Below, piece after piece: positions 51,376 to 59,381 of a stretch of 64,000 nucleotides of DNA. Within the stretch, counting starts at the first letter, position 1, and each line of letters opens with the position of its first letter. The translations under genes and the position numbers were made by a program. Source of the stretch: Candidatus Amarolinea dominans (GTDB lineage Bacteria > Chloroflexota > Anaerolineae > SSC4 > Amarolineaceae); assembly GCA_016719785.1 (NCBI GenBank), contig JADJYJ010000018.1, positions 135,462 through 199,461 on the forward strand. Reading direction: 5' to 3'. The notes under the pieces are model-generated. The model saw only the letters and a program-made list of their open reading frames with translations, was not told where the DNA came from and did no database searches.

Positions 51376-53001
51376 ATGACCAACTATATTTTTGTAACAG
51401 GTGGCGTCGTCAGCTCACTGGGCAAGGGCGTCACCGCGGCCGCCCTGGGGCGGTTACTCAAGAGTCGCGGGGTCACGGTTTCGATCCAGAAGCTGGACCC
51501 ATACCTCAACGTGGATCCAGGCACCATGTCGCCCTATCAGCATGGCGAGGTTTTCGTCACCGAAGATGGCGCTGAGACCGACCTGGACCTGGGGCATTAC
51601 GAACGTTTCATTGATGAGAACCTGAGCCGCGCAAGTAATGTGACGGCAGGCCAGATCTACGCAGAGGTAATCGGACGTGAGCGGCGCGGTGATTACTTGG
51701 GCGGCACCATCCAGGTCATTCCGCATGTGACCAATGAGATCAAACGCCGTATTGCCGCGGTGGCCAAAGCCAGCAATGCCGAGGTAATCATTGTCGAAGT
51801 GGGTGGCACGGTGGGCGACATCGAGGGTTTGCCGTTCCTGGAAGCTATCCGTCAGATGCGCAAAGAGGTGGGGCGCGATAACTCGCTGTATTTGCACGTG
51901 ACCTGGATGCCCTACGTGGCTGCGTCCGGCGAATTGAAAACGAAGCCGACCCAGCACAGCGTGCGCGAACTGCGCAGCATCGGCATCCAGCCTGATGTGA
52001 TTGTCTGTCGCTCCGATCATCCCGTGGAGGACAGCCTGCGCGAGAAGATCGCCCTCTTCTGCGATGTGGACGTCGAAGCGGTGGTGCCCCTGGTCACAGC
52101 AGACACTGTCTACGCGGTGCCGCTGGAGCTGGAGATGGCCGGGTTGGCGCACTATGTGCTCAGCCGGCTCGGTTATGCGCCGGCCGTGGCAACCGCGCAG
52201 GACGATCACCTGGCGGAATGGCGGGCGTTGGTGGCACGCGCGCGCGCCGACAAACCGGCGCTCAAAATCGGCGTGGTAGGAAAGTATGTCCAGTTGGAGG
52301 ACGCGTACATGAGCGTGCGCGAGGCGCTGCTGCACGCGGCCTGGGCGTTGGGCTACGGCGTGGAGATCATCTGGATCAGCTCGGAAGATCTGGAGAAGGG
52401 GCGCGGCATGCATCTCCTGCAGAGGGTGGATGGCATTGTGGTGCCCGGCGGCTTTGGCTATCGCGGCATCGAAGGCAAAATTGTGGCCGCGCGCTACGCG
52501 CGCGAACAAAAGGTGCCTTATCTGGGCCTGTGCCTGGGGATGCAGGTGTTGTGCATCGAGTTTGCCCGCCACATCTTCGATAGCGATGAACCCAACAGCG
52601 TGGAGTTCGATCCCACCACGCGCGTGCCGGTGATTGATCTGATGCCTGACCAGCGCGTGGTGGAGGACCTGGGCGGCACCATGCGCCTGGGTATTTATCC
52701 GTGCAAGCTGGCGCCCGGCACGCGTGCGGCTGAGGCGTATCAAAGCGACATGGTGATGGAGCGCCACCGCCATCGCTTCGAGTTCAACAACGCCTATCGG
52801 GCCATCCTGGAAAAGGCGGGGTTGGTCTTCAGCGGCCTCTCGCCGGACGGCCGCCTGGTGGAAATTGCCGAGCTGCGCGATCACCCCTGGATGTTGGGCA
52901 GCCAGTTCCATCCGGAATTCAAGTCGCGGCCCACCGCGCCGCGCCCGCTCTTTCTCGGCTTCATACGCGCCGTCGAAGCACACGTGCGCAACCGGCCGTG
53001 A
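51376..53001 (+). CDS. pyrG: CTP synthase
   Basis: 541-residue CTP synthase (UTP + ATP + glutamine to CTP). The amidoligase domain has VTGGVVSSLGKGVTAAALG, QKLDPYLNVDPGTMSPYQHG and TDLDLGHYERF. The C-terminal class I glutamine amidotransferase has nucleophile Cys386 (GLCLGMQ) and the His/Glu pair in GSQFHPEFKSRP. Length fits the family. ATG 51376 starts MTNYIFVTGG. The upstream leader with promoter and terminator suggests attenuation control. Confidence 0.97.
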   Translation: MTNYIFVTGGVVSSLGKGVTAAALGRLLKSRGVTVSIQKLDPYLNVDPGTMSPYQHGEVFVTEDGAETDLDLGHYERFIDENLSRASNVTAGQIYAEVIGRERRGDYLGGTIQVIPHVTNEIKRRIAAVAKASNAEVIIVEVGGTVGDIEGLPFLEAIRQMRKEVGRDNSLYLHVTWMPYVAASGELKTKPTQHSVRELRSIGIQPDVIVCRSDHPVEDSLREKIALFCDVDVEAVVPLVTADTVYAVPLELEMAGLAHYVLSRLGYAPAVATAQDDHLAEWRALVARARADKPALKIGVVGKYVQLEDAYMSVREALLHAAWALGYGVEIIWISSEDLEKGRGMHLLQRVDGIVVPGGFGYRGIEGKIVAARYAREQKVPYLGLCLGMQVLCIEFARHIFDSDEPNSVEFDPTTRVPVIDLMPDQRVVEDLGGTMRLGIYPCKLAPGTRAAEAYQSDMVMERHRHRFEFNNAYRAILEKAGLVFSGLSPDGRLVEIAELRDHPWMLGSQFHPEFKSRPTAPRPLFLGFIRAVEAHVRNRP

Positions 53002-53043
53002 CCTACAGGGTTATGCTACTGAATCCAACGTTTATCGAATCTG

Positions 53044-53052
53044 TGCTATAAT
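53044..53052 (+). promoter_or_regulatory. Extended -10 promoter of yebC
   Basis: TGCTATAAT at 53044-53052 (TGN plus perfect TATAAT) with no clear -35; about 70 bp before the yebC start. Confidence 0.55.
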
Positions 53053-53122
53053 TACTTTGTCTAAGCCTGGTCCATTGACAGGGTCGTTCAGGTTGGATTG
53101 ACTTGAAACACAGAGGAGTGTT

Positions 53123-53872
53123 ATGTCCGGTCATAGCAAATGGGCAACCATCAAGCGCAAAAAGGGCGCGGCTGATGCCAAGCGCGGGGCCTTGTTCACC
53201 AAATTGGCCCGTCAGATCACCATTGCCGCACGCGAAGGCGGCGATCCCGAATATAATTTCAAATTGCGGCTGGCGGTGGATCAAGCCAAAGCCAACGCCA
53301 TGCCCCGTGACAACATCGAGCGCGCGGTCAGGCGGGGTTCTGGTGCGGACAAAGATACCGATCTGGAAGAGCTGCTCTATGAGGGTTACGGGCCGCACGG
53401 CATCGCCCTGCTGCTGCAGATCGTCACTGACAATCGCAACCGCACCGTGGGCGATGTCCGGCGCCTGTTTACGCGGGCCAATGGCAACCTGAGCGAGGCC
53501 GGCTCCGTGGCCTGGCAGTTCGAAGCCCGCGGGCACATCGTCATTGAGACGCAGAAACTAGCTGAAGACAAACTCTTTGAGATCGCCCTGGAAGCCGGCG
53601 CCGATGATATTCAGTTTGCCGACGGGGAAGCCGATATCTACACCAATCCCGGTGATCTGCAACTGGTACGTGAGGCTCTGACCAAGCAGCATTTGCACAT
53701 CACCGTCTTCGAGCTGATCATGGTGCCCAAGACAACCCTGGCCATCGAGCCGTTCGATGCGGTGCAGGTCATGCACCTGATGGAAAACCTGGAGGAGTTG
53801 GACGACGTGACGAAAGTCTACTCCAACCTGGAAGTGACAGACGAGGCGCTCGCCGCGATGGAGGAGGAGTAG
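53123..53872 (+). CDS. YebC/PmpR family protein
   Basis: 249-residue YebC/TACO1-like protein: MSGHSKWATIKRKKGAADAKRGALFTKLARQI at the N-terminus, NMPRDNIERA-like AMPRDNIERAVRRG, YEGYGPHGIA and VTDNRNRTVGDVR, and the C-terminal LEELDDVTKVYSNLE. Members are described as transcription regulators or as translation factors that ease ribosome stalling. The start has GAGGAGTGTT upstream. In many bacteria yebC neighbours ruvC and ruvA, as here. The stop is followed directly by a composite repeat. Confidence 0.95.
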   Translation: MSGHSKWATIKRKKGAADAKRGALFTKLARQITIAAREGGDPEYNFKLRLAVDQAKANAMPRDNIERAVRRGSGADKDTDLEELLYEGYGPHGIALLLQIVTDNRNRTVGDVRRLFTRANGNLSEAGSVAWQFEARGHIVIETQKLAEDKLFEIALEAGADDIQFADGEADIYTNPGDLQLVREALTKQHLHITVFELIMVPKTTLAIEPFDAVQVMHLMENLEELDDVTKVYSNLEVTDEALAAMEEE

Positions 53873-54067
53873 GGGAGATCGGAGAGCGGAGAGCGGAGAC
53901 CGGAGACCGGAGAAGCGGAGAAGCGGAGAAGCGGAGAAGCGGAGAAGCGGAGAGCGGAGAAGCGGAGAAGCGGAGAAGCGGAGAAGCGGAGAAGCGGAAG
54001 AACTCCCTTCTTCCACGAAACCTGATCTCTGATCCCTGTTCTCTGTTCTCAGAGTGGAGATCAGGGG
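53873..54067. repeat. Composite repeat between yebC and ruvC (inverted core)
   Basis: GGAGATCGGAGAGCGGAGACC and many AGAAGCGG units, then CTCCCTTCTTCCACGAAA (the inverse of the core at 33.4 and 36.8 kb) near 54003-54020, then CTGATCTCTGATCCCTG-type heptads. The purine-rich end runs to the ruvC start codon. Confidence 0.85.
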
Positions 54068-54562
54068 TTGTTGATTCTTGGGGTTGATCCTGGCACGGCA
54101 TCCACCGGCTATGGGTTGGTGGATGATCCCGATGATGTGTTGACTATGGTGGCTTATGGGGTGATTTCGACTACACCCGCGCACACCATGCCGGTGCGCC
54201 TACGTTCGATTTATGAACAATTATCGGGTATCATCAGTCAATTTCACCCGGAAGCCGTGGCGGTGGAGGAGCTTTTTTTCAGCCGCAATGTCACTACGGC
54301 GATTGCGGTGGGACAGGCGCGCGGAGTGGTTCTGCTGGCCGCCGCAGAGGCGGACATCCCGGTGTTCGAGTACAAGCCCCAGGTGGTCAAGCAGGCCATC
54401 GTGGGCTACGGAAGGGCCGACAAGGCTCAGGTACAGCAGATGGTACGTATGCTGTTGAACCTGGAAGAGATTCCGCGGCCAGATGACGCCGCCGACGCTA
54501 TCGCCATTGCTGTTTGTCATCATCATTCAGCGCGTTTCAATACGTTGCTTGCACGCGCTTAG
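54068..54562 (+). CDS. ruvC: Crossover junction endonuclease RuvC
   Basis: 164-residue Holliday-junction resolvase. Metal-binding acids are D7 (LGVDPGTASTGYG), E67/E68 (AVEELFFSRNVTTA) and the C-terminal DDAADAIAIAVCHH. Length is standard. The only workable start is TTG at 54068, because LILGVDPG begins at once; the sequence before it belongs to the composite repeat, and GGAGATCAGGGG from that repeat may act as ribosome site. ruvA lies downstream, past a response regulator gene. Confidence 0.93.
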   Translation: MLILGVDPGTASTGYGLVDDPDDVLTMVAYGVISTTPAHTMPVRLRSIYEQLSGIISQFHPEAVAVEELFFSRNVTTAIAVGQARGVVLLAAAEADIPVFEYKPQVVKQAIVGYGRADKAQVQQMVRMLLNLEEIPRPDDAADAIAIAVCHHHSARFNTLLARA

Positions 54563-54584
54563 AAACAGCCAGGAGGAGAGTTTC

Positions 54585-55316
54585 ATGGCACCAAAGACGG
54601 CCTCAGACGTTCAACATCACTGCCGCATCTTGTTGGCCGAAGATGAAGCACCTTTACGAAACCTGATTCGGCTGTCGCTCGAGACCCACGGCCATACCGT
54701 TTTTGCGGCCGCCGACGGCGTGGAGGCGCTCCAACTGTTCGAGAAAACGCCAGTGGACCTGGTCATTCTGGATGTCATGATGCCTCGCATGGATGGTTTT
54801 CGAACGTGTGAGGAGATTCGCAGGCGTTCCGATATTCCTGTCATCATGCTGACCGCCTTGGGCAGCGTGGACGATGTGGTGCATGGCTTCGAATTGGGCG
54901 CTGACGATTATATTACCAAACCGTTCGCCTTCAAGGAAGTGGATGCCCGCATCCAGGCCGTCCTGCGCCGGGTCGAATGGACCGAACAAGCACCGGCCAT
55001 ACAGATCTTGCGGATTGGCCGCGTGACGCTCAATACCAGCCTGCACCAGGTCATGGTGGAGGGCGAAACGATCCACTTGACGCCGATCGAATATCAACTA
55101 CTGTCTTATCTGATGACGCGGGCCAACAAGCCGACCTCCAAAGAGCAGCTGTTCCGCGATGTATGGGGCTACGACGTGATGGGCGGCACTAACCTGGTCG
55201 AGGTTGGCATTCGGCGCTTGCGCGAGAAGATCGAAGAAAACGCCTCCAAACCCACCCACATTTTAACCGTGCGCGGGGCCGGTTACAAGTTTTGCGAACA
55301 GCCCGGCCTGGAATGA
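54585..55316 (+). CDS. OmpR/PhoB-family response regulator
   Basis: 243-residue two-component regulator. The receiver domain (residues 12-130) has E19/D20, phospho-acceptor D63 (LVILDVMMPRMDG), the Thr in MLTALG and Lys in YITKPF. The C-terminal winged-helix DNA-binding domain (about 145-240) has LTPIEYQLLSYLMTRANKPTSKEQLFRDVWGY and VEVGIRRLREKIE. The ATG at 54585 follows AGGAGGAGAGTTTC. No histidine kinase is next to it, so it is an orphan in this window. It sits between ruvC and ruvA. Confidence 0.92.
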   Translation: MAPKTASDVQHHCRILLAEDEAPLRNLIRLSLETHGHTVFAAADGVEALQLFEKTPVDLVILDVMMPRMDGFRTCEEIRRRSDIPVIMLTALGSVDDVVHGFELGADDYITKPFAFKEVDARIQAVLRRVEWTEQAPAIQILRIGRVTLNTSLHQVMVEGETIHLTPIEYQLLSYLMTRANKPTSKEQLFRDVWGYDVMGGTNLVEVGIRRLREKIEENASKPTHILTVRGAGYKFCEQPGLE

Positions 55317-55386
55317 GTCACCGCAGCACGATGGATCAACCTCAGCGCGGGGCGCCAGCTGGACGCCAGGGACAGGGAGGCAGAAG

Positions 55387-55962
55387 ATGATCGCTCGTCT
55401 GCGTGGACAAGTCGTGGCGCGTGGCAAAGACTATCTCATCGTGGACGTCGGCGGGATTGGCTACAAGGTGTTTGTGCCCGCCGATGTCCTGGTGAGCACG
55501 CGCACGGTCGAGGAAATCACCCTGCACACCCATCTGCAGGTGCGCGAAGACAACCTCAGCCTGTTTGGCCTTGCCAGTGAAGAAGCGCTCGATCTGTTCC
55601 ACCTGCTGCTGACCGTGCCCGGCGTCGGGCCGAAAGGCACGCTCACGCTCCTGTCGGCCATGTCCCCAGAGGCAATCCGGCTGGCCGTCAGCCAGGAGCA
55701 GCCCGGCATCCTGGCGCGCGTGCCAGGCGTGGGCAAGAGGACGGCCGAAAAGATCGTCATGACACTCAGGGATCGCATCGGAACGGTGGCGGCCACCGAA
55801 GAACTGCTGGCGATGACCACCGCGGATGCCGAAGTGATTGATGCGCTGACCGCGCTCGGCTACAGCGTCGTCGAAGCACAGCGCGCGGTGCAGCGCATCC
55901 CACGCGAAATCAGCGGCGTCGAGGAACGCCTGCGCCATGCCCTCTCTCAGTTTGCCGAATAA
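55387..55962 (+). CDS. ruvA: Holliday junction branch migration protein RuvA
   Basis: 191-residue RuvA. An N-terminal OB fold (MIARLRGQVVARGKDYLIVDVGGIGYKV) is followed by tandem helix-hairpin-helix motifs (FHLLLTVPGVGPKGTLTLLS and LARVPGVGKRTAEKIVMTLRD) and the C-terminal domain III (ALTALGYSVVEAQRAVQRI) that contacts RuvB. GGGAGGCAGAAG precedes the ATG. ruvB is not in the window. Together with ruvC it forms the resolvasome locus. Confidence 0.96.
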   Translation: MIARLRGQVVARGKDYLIVDVGGIGYKVFVPADVLVSTRTVEEITLHTHLQVREDNLSLFGLASEEALDLFHLLLTVPGVGPKGTLTLLSAMSPEAIRLAVSQEQPGILARVPGVGKRTAEKIVMTLRDRIGTVAATEELLAMTTADAEVIDALTALGYSVVEAQRAVQRIPREISGVEERLRHALSQFAE

Positions 55963-55966
55963 CTGT

Positions 55967-55995
55967 TTGACAAAAGCGATGGCCTGTGCTACTAT
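55967..55995 (+). promoter_or_regulatory. Promoter of the SAM riboswitch operon
   Basis: TTGACA at 55967-55972 (just after the ruvA stop) and TACTAT at 55990-55995, 17-bp spacer; about 30 bp ahead of the aptamer. Confidence 0.75.
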
Positions 55996-56026
55996 CGCCC
56001 GGCTTGTAACAATTTAGAACTGGAAA

Positions 56027-56135
56027 CTCATCCAGAGGAGGGGAGGGAGCGGCCCATTGAACCTCCGGCAACCTGTGATTTTCGCTGGTGCCAATTCCGG
56101 CAGGGAGTGTAGGCTACGCTCGCCTGAAAGATGAG
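56027..56135 (+). ncRNA. SAM-I (S-box) riboswitch
   Basis: Canonical S-box elements occur in order: CTCATCCAGAGGAGG..GAGGGA, GGCCC, GAACCTCCGGCAACC, GGTGCCAATTCCGGCAGG and CCTGAAAGATGAG, with P1 closed by CTCATC (56027-56032) and GATGAG (56130-56135). High S-adenosylmethionine should favour termination at the hairpin downstream. It controls mtnA and probably the genes behind it. Confidence 0.95.
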
Positions 56136-56156
56136 AGTTGGCTCTCGCATCTTTTT

Positions 56157-56189
56157 GCGCCTGCTGGCCGTTGCCAGGGGCGCTTTTTT
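56157..56189 (+). terminator. Expression-platform terminator of the SAM riboswitch
   Basis: GCGCC-TG-CTGGC (56157-56168) pairs with GCCAG-G-GGCGC (to 56183), followed by TTTTTT. A smaller hairpin AGAG/CTCT with GATG/CATC (56130-56150) overlaps the 3' strand of P1 and may form the alternative pairing. Confidence 0.8.
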
Positions 56190-56242
56190 ATTGACCGCGA
56201 GCAGACGCCCGCCGCGCGGCACGATGAGTACCCGGAGTTTTC

Positions 56243-57334
56243 ATGCGCACGATTTGGTGGAATAGCAATAACCGCACCGTTCAGATGATTGACCAGCGCC
56301 TGCTCCCGCACCGGCTGGAACTGCCCGAATTCGCCGACTATCGGGCCGTGGCCGCGGCGATTCATAACATGACGATTCGCGGTGCGCCGGCCATCGGTGC
56401 GGCCGGTGCTTATGCCATGGCCCTGGCTGCGCTCCAAAGCCCGGCGCAGACACGCGATAGCCTGTTGATTGACCTGCAAGCCGCCAAGACCGTGCTCGAT
56501 GCGGCCCGTCCCACCGCTGTCAACCTCAGTTGGGCCACCCAACGCTTGCTCGACCTCGCGTATCACCTGGTTTTGCCAAACATGGATGACCTCCGCAGCG
56601 CTTTGCTGGCCGCGGCCGAGCGCCTGGCCGACGAAGATGTCGAGATCAACCGGCGTATGGGCGCGTTCGGCGCGGCCGTCATTCTCGATGGCGCCAACAT
56701 TTTGCACCATTGCAACACCGGCTCGCTGGCCGCGGTGGACTACGGCACCGCGCTGGGCGTCGTGCGTGCCGCCGTCGAACAGGGCAAAAAAGTACACGTC
56801 TGGGTAGATGAAACTCGCCCGCGCCTGCAGGGCGCGCGCCTGACCGCCTGGGAACTGATGCAGGACGGCATCCCCATGACCCTGATTGCCGACAATGCCG
56901 CCGGGCACCTGATGCGGACCGGCAAGGTGGATGTGGTGCTGTTCGGCGCCGATCGGGTGGCGGCCAATGGCGATGTGGCTAACAAAGTGGGCAGCTACAG
57001 CCTGGCCGTGCTGGCCCAAGAGAATGGCATTCCCTGCTATTCCGTGGTTCCCACCTCCACGGTTGACCTGAACCTCCCCTCTGGCGACCACATTCCGATC
57101 GAGGAGCGGGCGGCCGACGAAGTCACCCATGTCGGCGGCGTCGCCGTGGCGCCAGCCCAGGTACCCGTGTTGAACCTCGCGTTCGATGTGACTCCGCATC
57201 GTTACCTCACCGGCATCATGACCGAAGAGGGTATTTGTTATCCGCCTTTCACCGTCAGCCTGCGCCAGGCCAAAGAAGCCGCCGAAGCGCGCATCCGGGC
57301 TGCGCGGTCGCGCAGCCGGGCTGCGCGGTCATAG
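56243..57334 (+). CDS. mtnA: S-methyl-5-thioribose-1-phosphate isomerase
   Basis: 363-residue MtnA, the aldose-ketose isomerase of the methionine salvage pathway (MTR-1-P to MTRu-1-P), of the eIF2B-like fold. It has NMTIRGAPAIGAAGAYAMALA, Cys157 in HHCNTGSLA, GKKVHVWVDETRPRLQGARLTAWEL and Asp237 in GADRVAANGDVANKVGSYSLA; Cys and Asp are the catalytic pair of the family. The C-terminal Arg/Ala/Ser tail is a short GC-rich direct repeat. It is first behind the SAM riboswitch. Confidence 0.95.
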   Translation: MRTIWWNSNNRTVQMIDQRLLPHRLELPEFADYRAVAAAIHNMTIRGAPAIGAAGAYAMALAALQSPAQTRDSLLIDLQAAKTVLDAARPTAVNLSWATQRLLDLAYHLVLPNMDDLRSALLAAAERLADEDVEINRRMGAFGAAVILDGANILHHCNTGSLAAVDYGTALGVVRAAVEQGKKVHVWVDETRPRLQGARLTAWELMQDGIPMTLIADNAAGHLMRTGKVDVVLFGADRVAANGDVANKVGSYSLAVLAQENGIPCYSVVPTSTVDLNLPSGDHIPIEERAADEVTHVGGVAVAPAQVPVLNLAFDVTPHRYLTGIMTEEGICYPPFTVSLRQAKEAAEARIRAARSRSRAARS

Positions 57335-57367
57335 GGGCGGCAGAGCGTAGGAGGAATTACAAGAACG

Positions 57368-58351
57368 ATGGCTGTCGTTGTTACCGGATCGCTGGCCTAT
57401 GATTACATCATGTCCTTCCCCGGCCACTTTACCGATCATATCCTGCCTGACCAATTGCACACCCTGAGCGTGAGTTTCCTGGTGGACTCGATGCGCCGCC
57501 AACGCGGAGGCTGCGCCGCCAACATTGCCTACAGCCTGCGCCTGCTCGGGGCGCAATCCTATCTGTTCTGCACGGCAGGCCAGGATTTTGGCGATTATCA
57601 GCGCTGGCTCGAAGACCAGGGGATTGATACCTCGGGCATCACCATCTACCCCCAGGATTTCACCGCCTCCTTTTTTGTCAACACCGACCTGCGCCAGAAT
57701 CAGATCGCCTCGTTCTACACCGGGGCGATGGCCCGCGCCTCTGAGCTTTCTCTGCGTGACCTGCGCCGCGCCGCTGTTGACCTGGTCATCATCTCGCCCA
57801 ACGACCCCGCGGCCATGACCAAGTACGCTCAAGAAGCGGCGGACCTAGCCATCCCCTACATTTATGACCCCAGCCAGCAGATCATTCGCCTATCTGCTGA
57901 GGACCTGTTGATCGGTATGCGCCACGCACGTATTCTCACCTGCAACGATTATGAGTTCGCCATGATCCAAAACAAAACGGGTCTTGACGAACAGGCGCTG
58001 CGGGCGCTGCTGCCCACCATTGTGGTGACCCGCGGCGAACACGGCTCGGTGATCTTCGATCGCGGCGCCCAGGTTGAGATCCCGGTGGCGCTGCCGGAAA
58101 AACCGGGTGAACCGACCGGCGTGGGCGACGCGTACCGCGCCGGCCTGATCGTCGGCTTCCTGCACGGCTTCCCCTGGTCGGTGACCGGGCGCATTGCCAG
58201 CCTGGCCGCCACCTATGTGCTGGAGCAGCATGGCACGCAGGAACATCACTATTCTTTGGCCGATTTTGTGGCACGCTACCGCCGCGTCTTTGCGGACACG
58301 CCCGAATTGGAGGCGCTGGCGCAATCGGCGGCCGCCAGCAGCGCCCAGTAG
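57368..58351 (+). CDS. PfkB-family kinase, probably adenosine/nucleoside kinase
   Basis: 327-residue ribokinase-fold kinase. Signature 1 is RRQRGGCAANIAYSLRLLG; the anion-hole/catalytic region is EPTGVGDAYRAGL with general base Asp254. The N-terminus VVVTGSLAYDYIMSFPG and DFGDYQRWLEDQGIDTSGI fit the adenosine-kinase-like branch of bacterial PfkB proteins. In an operon with AdoHcy hydrolase, phosphorylation of the released adenosine is the likely job; a 5-methylthioribose-type substrate is an alternative. It begins 33 bp after mtnA with GTAGGAGGAATTAC upstream. Confidence 0.85.
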   Translation: MAVVVTGSLAYDYIMSFPGHFTDHILPDQLHTLSVSFLVDSMRRQRGGCAANIAYSLRLLGAQSYLFCTAGQDFGDYQRWLEDQGIDTSGITIYPQDFTASFFVNTDLRQNQIASFYTGAMARASELSLRDLRRAAVDLVIISPNDPAAMTKYAQEAADLAIPYIYDPSQQIIRLSAEDLLIGMRHARILTCNDYEFAMIQNKTGLDEQALRALLPTIVVTRGEHGSVIFDRGAQVEIPVALPEKPGEPTGVGDAYRAGLIVGFLHGFPWSVTGRIASLAATYVLEQHGTQEHHYSLADFVARYRRVFADTPELEALAQSAAASSAQ

Positions 58352-58355
58352 GGCC

Positions 58356-59186
58356 ATGTGGCACGTTGACAACCTGAACGACCCCGAGACGCTGCTCGCC
58401 TTCCTGCAACGCGATCGCGCCTACGCCGCCTATGCCATTGGCGACCTGGAACCGGCCCTCTTTGGCGCCTGCACCTGGTTCGGGGCTTGGCGCGGCGTGA
58501 CCCTGCACACGCTGGCGCTGGTCTATGCCGGGCTGCAGCCGCCCGTGCTGTTCACCATGGGCGCGCCGGCGGGCCTGCAGGCGATTGTCGCGACCGCCGC
58601 GCTGCCGTCAACGGTGGTCATTGCCAGCCGCTGGCAGCATGTGCCGATCTTACAAGCGCGCTACGCCTTCGACGCATTGTCCCCCATGCGGCGCATGGCC
58701 GTGCAGCCGCTTGATTTCCGGCCCATCGTGGGCGCGACGCCGGTGCAACGCCTGCACCTGGACGCGGCGCCGGCCCTGCAGGCGCTCTATGCGCTTGGCG
58801 GCGAGCACGCGCCCGATGCCTTCAGCCCATCGCAGGTGGCCGAGGGCGTTTTTTATGGAATTTTCGCGGGCGCCGAGCTGGCAGCGGCCGGGGGCACACA
58901 CCTGGTCGCACACCAGTTGGGGGTGGCCGCAGTGGGAAACATCTACACCCATCCCGCGCACCGCGGTCACGGGTTCGCAACGAGCATTACCAGCGCCATC
59001 ACAGCGCAGTTGCTGGCCGACGGTCTGACCGTTGTCCTCAATGTCAGCGAGCACAATGCACCGGCATTGGCCGTGTACACCAAGCTCGGCTATCGTTCAG
59101 TGTGTCGGTTCGCTGAAGGGGAGGGGAGAGGTCAGAGATCGGAGATCGGAGATCAGAGACCAGAGAGCTGTGTGGAGAGCGGTTGA
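58356..59186 (+). CDS. GNAT-family N-acetyltransferase
   Basis: 276-residue acetyltransferase-like protein. The C-terminal GNAT domain has the acetyl-CoA loop in AVGNIYTHPAHRGHGFATSITSAI and the later strand LNVSEHNAPALAVYTKLGYR. The N-terminal half (LNDPETLLAFLQRDRAYAAYAIGDLEP) is common in tandem GNAT proteins of unknown substrate. It starts 4 bp after the kinase stop, so it belongs to the SAM-riboswitch operon. The last about 20 residues (RGQRSEIGDQRPESC) are encoded by a GGAGATC-type repeat and look like a repeat-made extension. Confidence 0.85.
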   Translation: MWHVDNLNDPETLLAFLQRDRAYAAYAIGDLEPALFGACTWFGAWRGVTLHTLALVYAGLQPPVLFTMGAPAGLQAIVATAALPSTVVIASRWQHVPILQARYAFDALSPMRRMAVQPLDFRPIVGATPVQRLHLDAAPALQALYALGGEHAPDAFSPSQVAEGVFYGIFAGAELAAAGGTHLVAHQLGVAAVGNIYTHPAHRGHGFATSITSAITAQLLADGLTVVLNVSEHNAPALAVYTKLGYRSVCRFAEGEGRGQRSEIGDQRPESCVESG

Positions 59187-59350
59187 TTTGTGGTTGAAAG
59201 TGAGGGGTGAGGGGTGAGGGGTGAGATTGGAGATCGTGAGGAGTGAGGAGTGGGGAGTGAAACGATGGAGTGGAGCGTGGGCATACGCACCCCGTATTAC
59301 GCATTACCCATTGCGTATTACGCATTACGCATTGCGTATTACGCATTACG
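59120..59350. repeat. Mixed purine microsatellite and TACGCATTACG repeats upstream of ahcY
   Basis: GAGATCGGAGATCGGAGATC units at the end of the GNAT gene, then (GTGAGGG)n and GGAGTGAGGAGTG tracts, then about 59290-59348 several TACGCATTACG/TTGCGTATTACG units ending just before TATAAT (59358-59363), a likely -10 for ahcY. Confidence 0.7.
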
Positions 59351-59381
59351 AAAACCCTATAATTGAGTTAAGGAGTAGATT

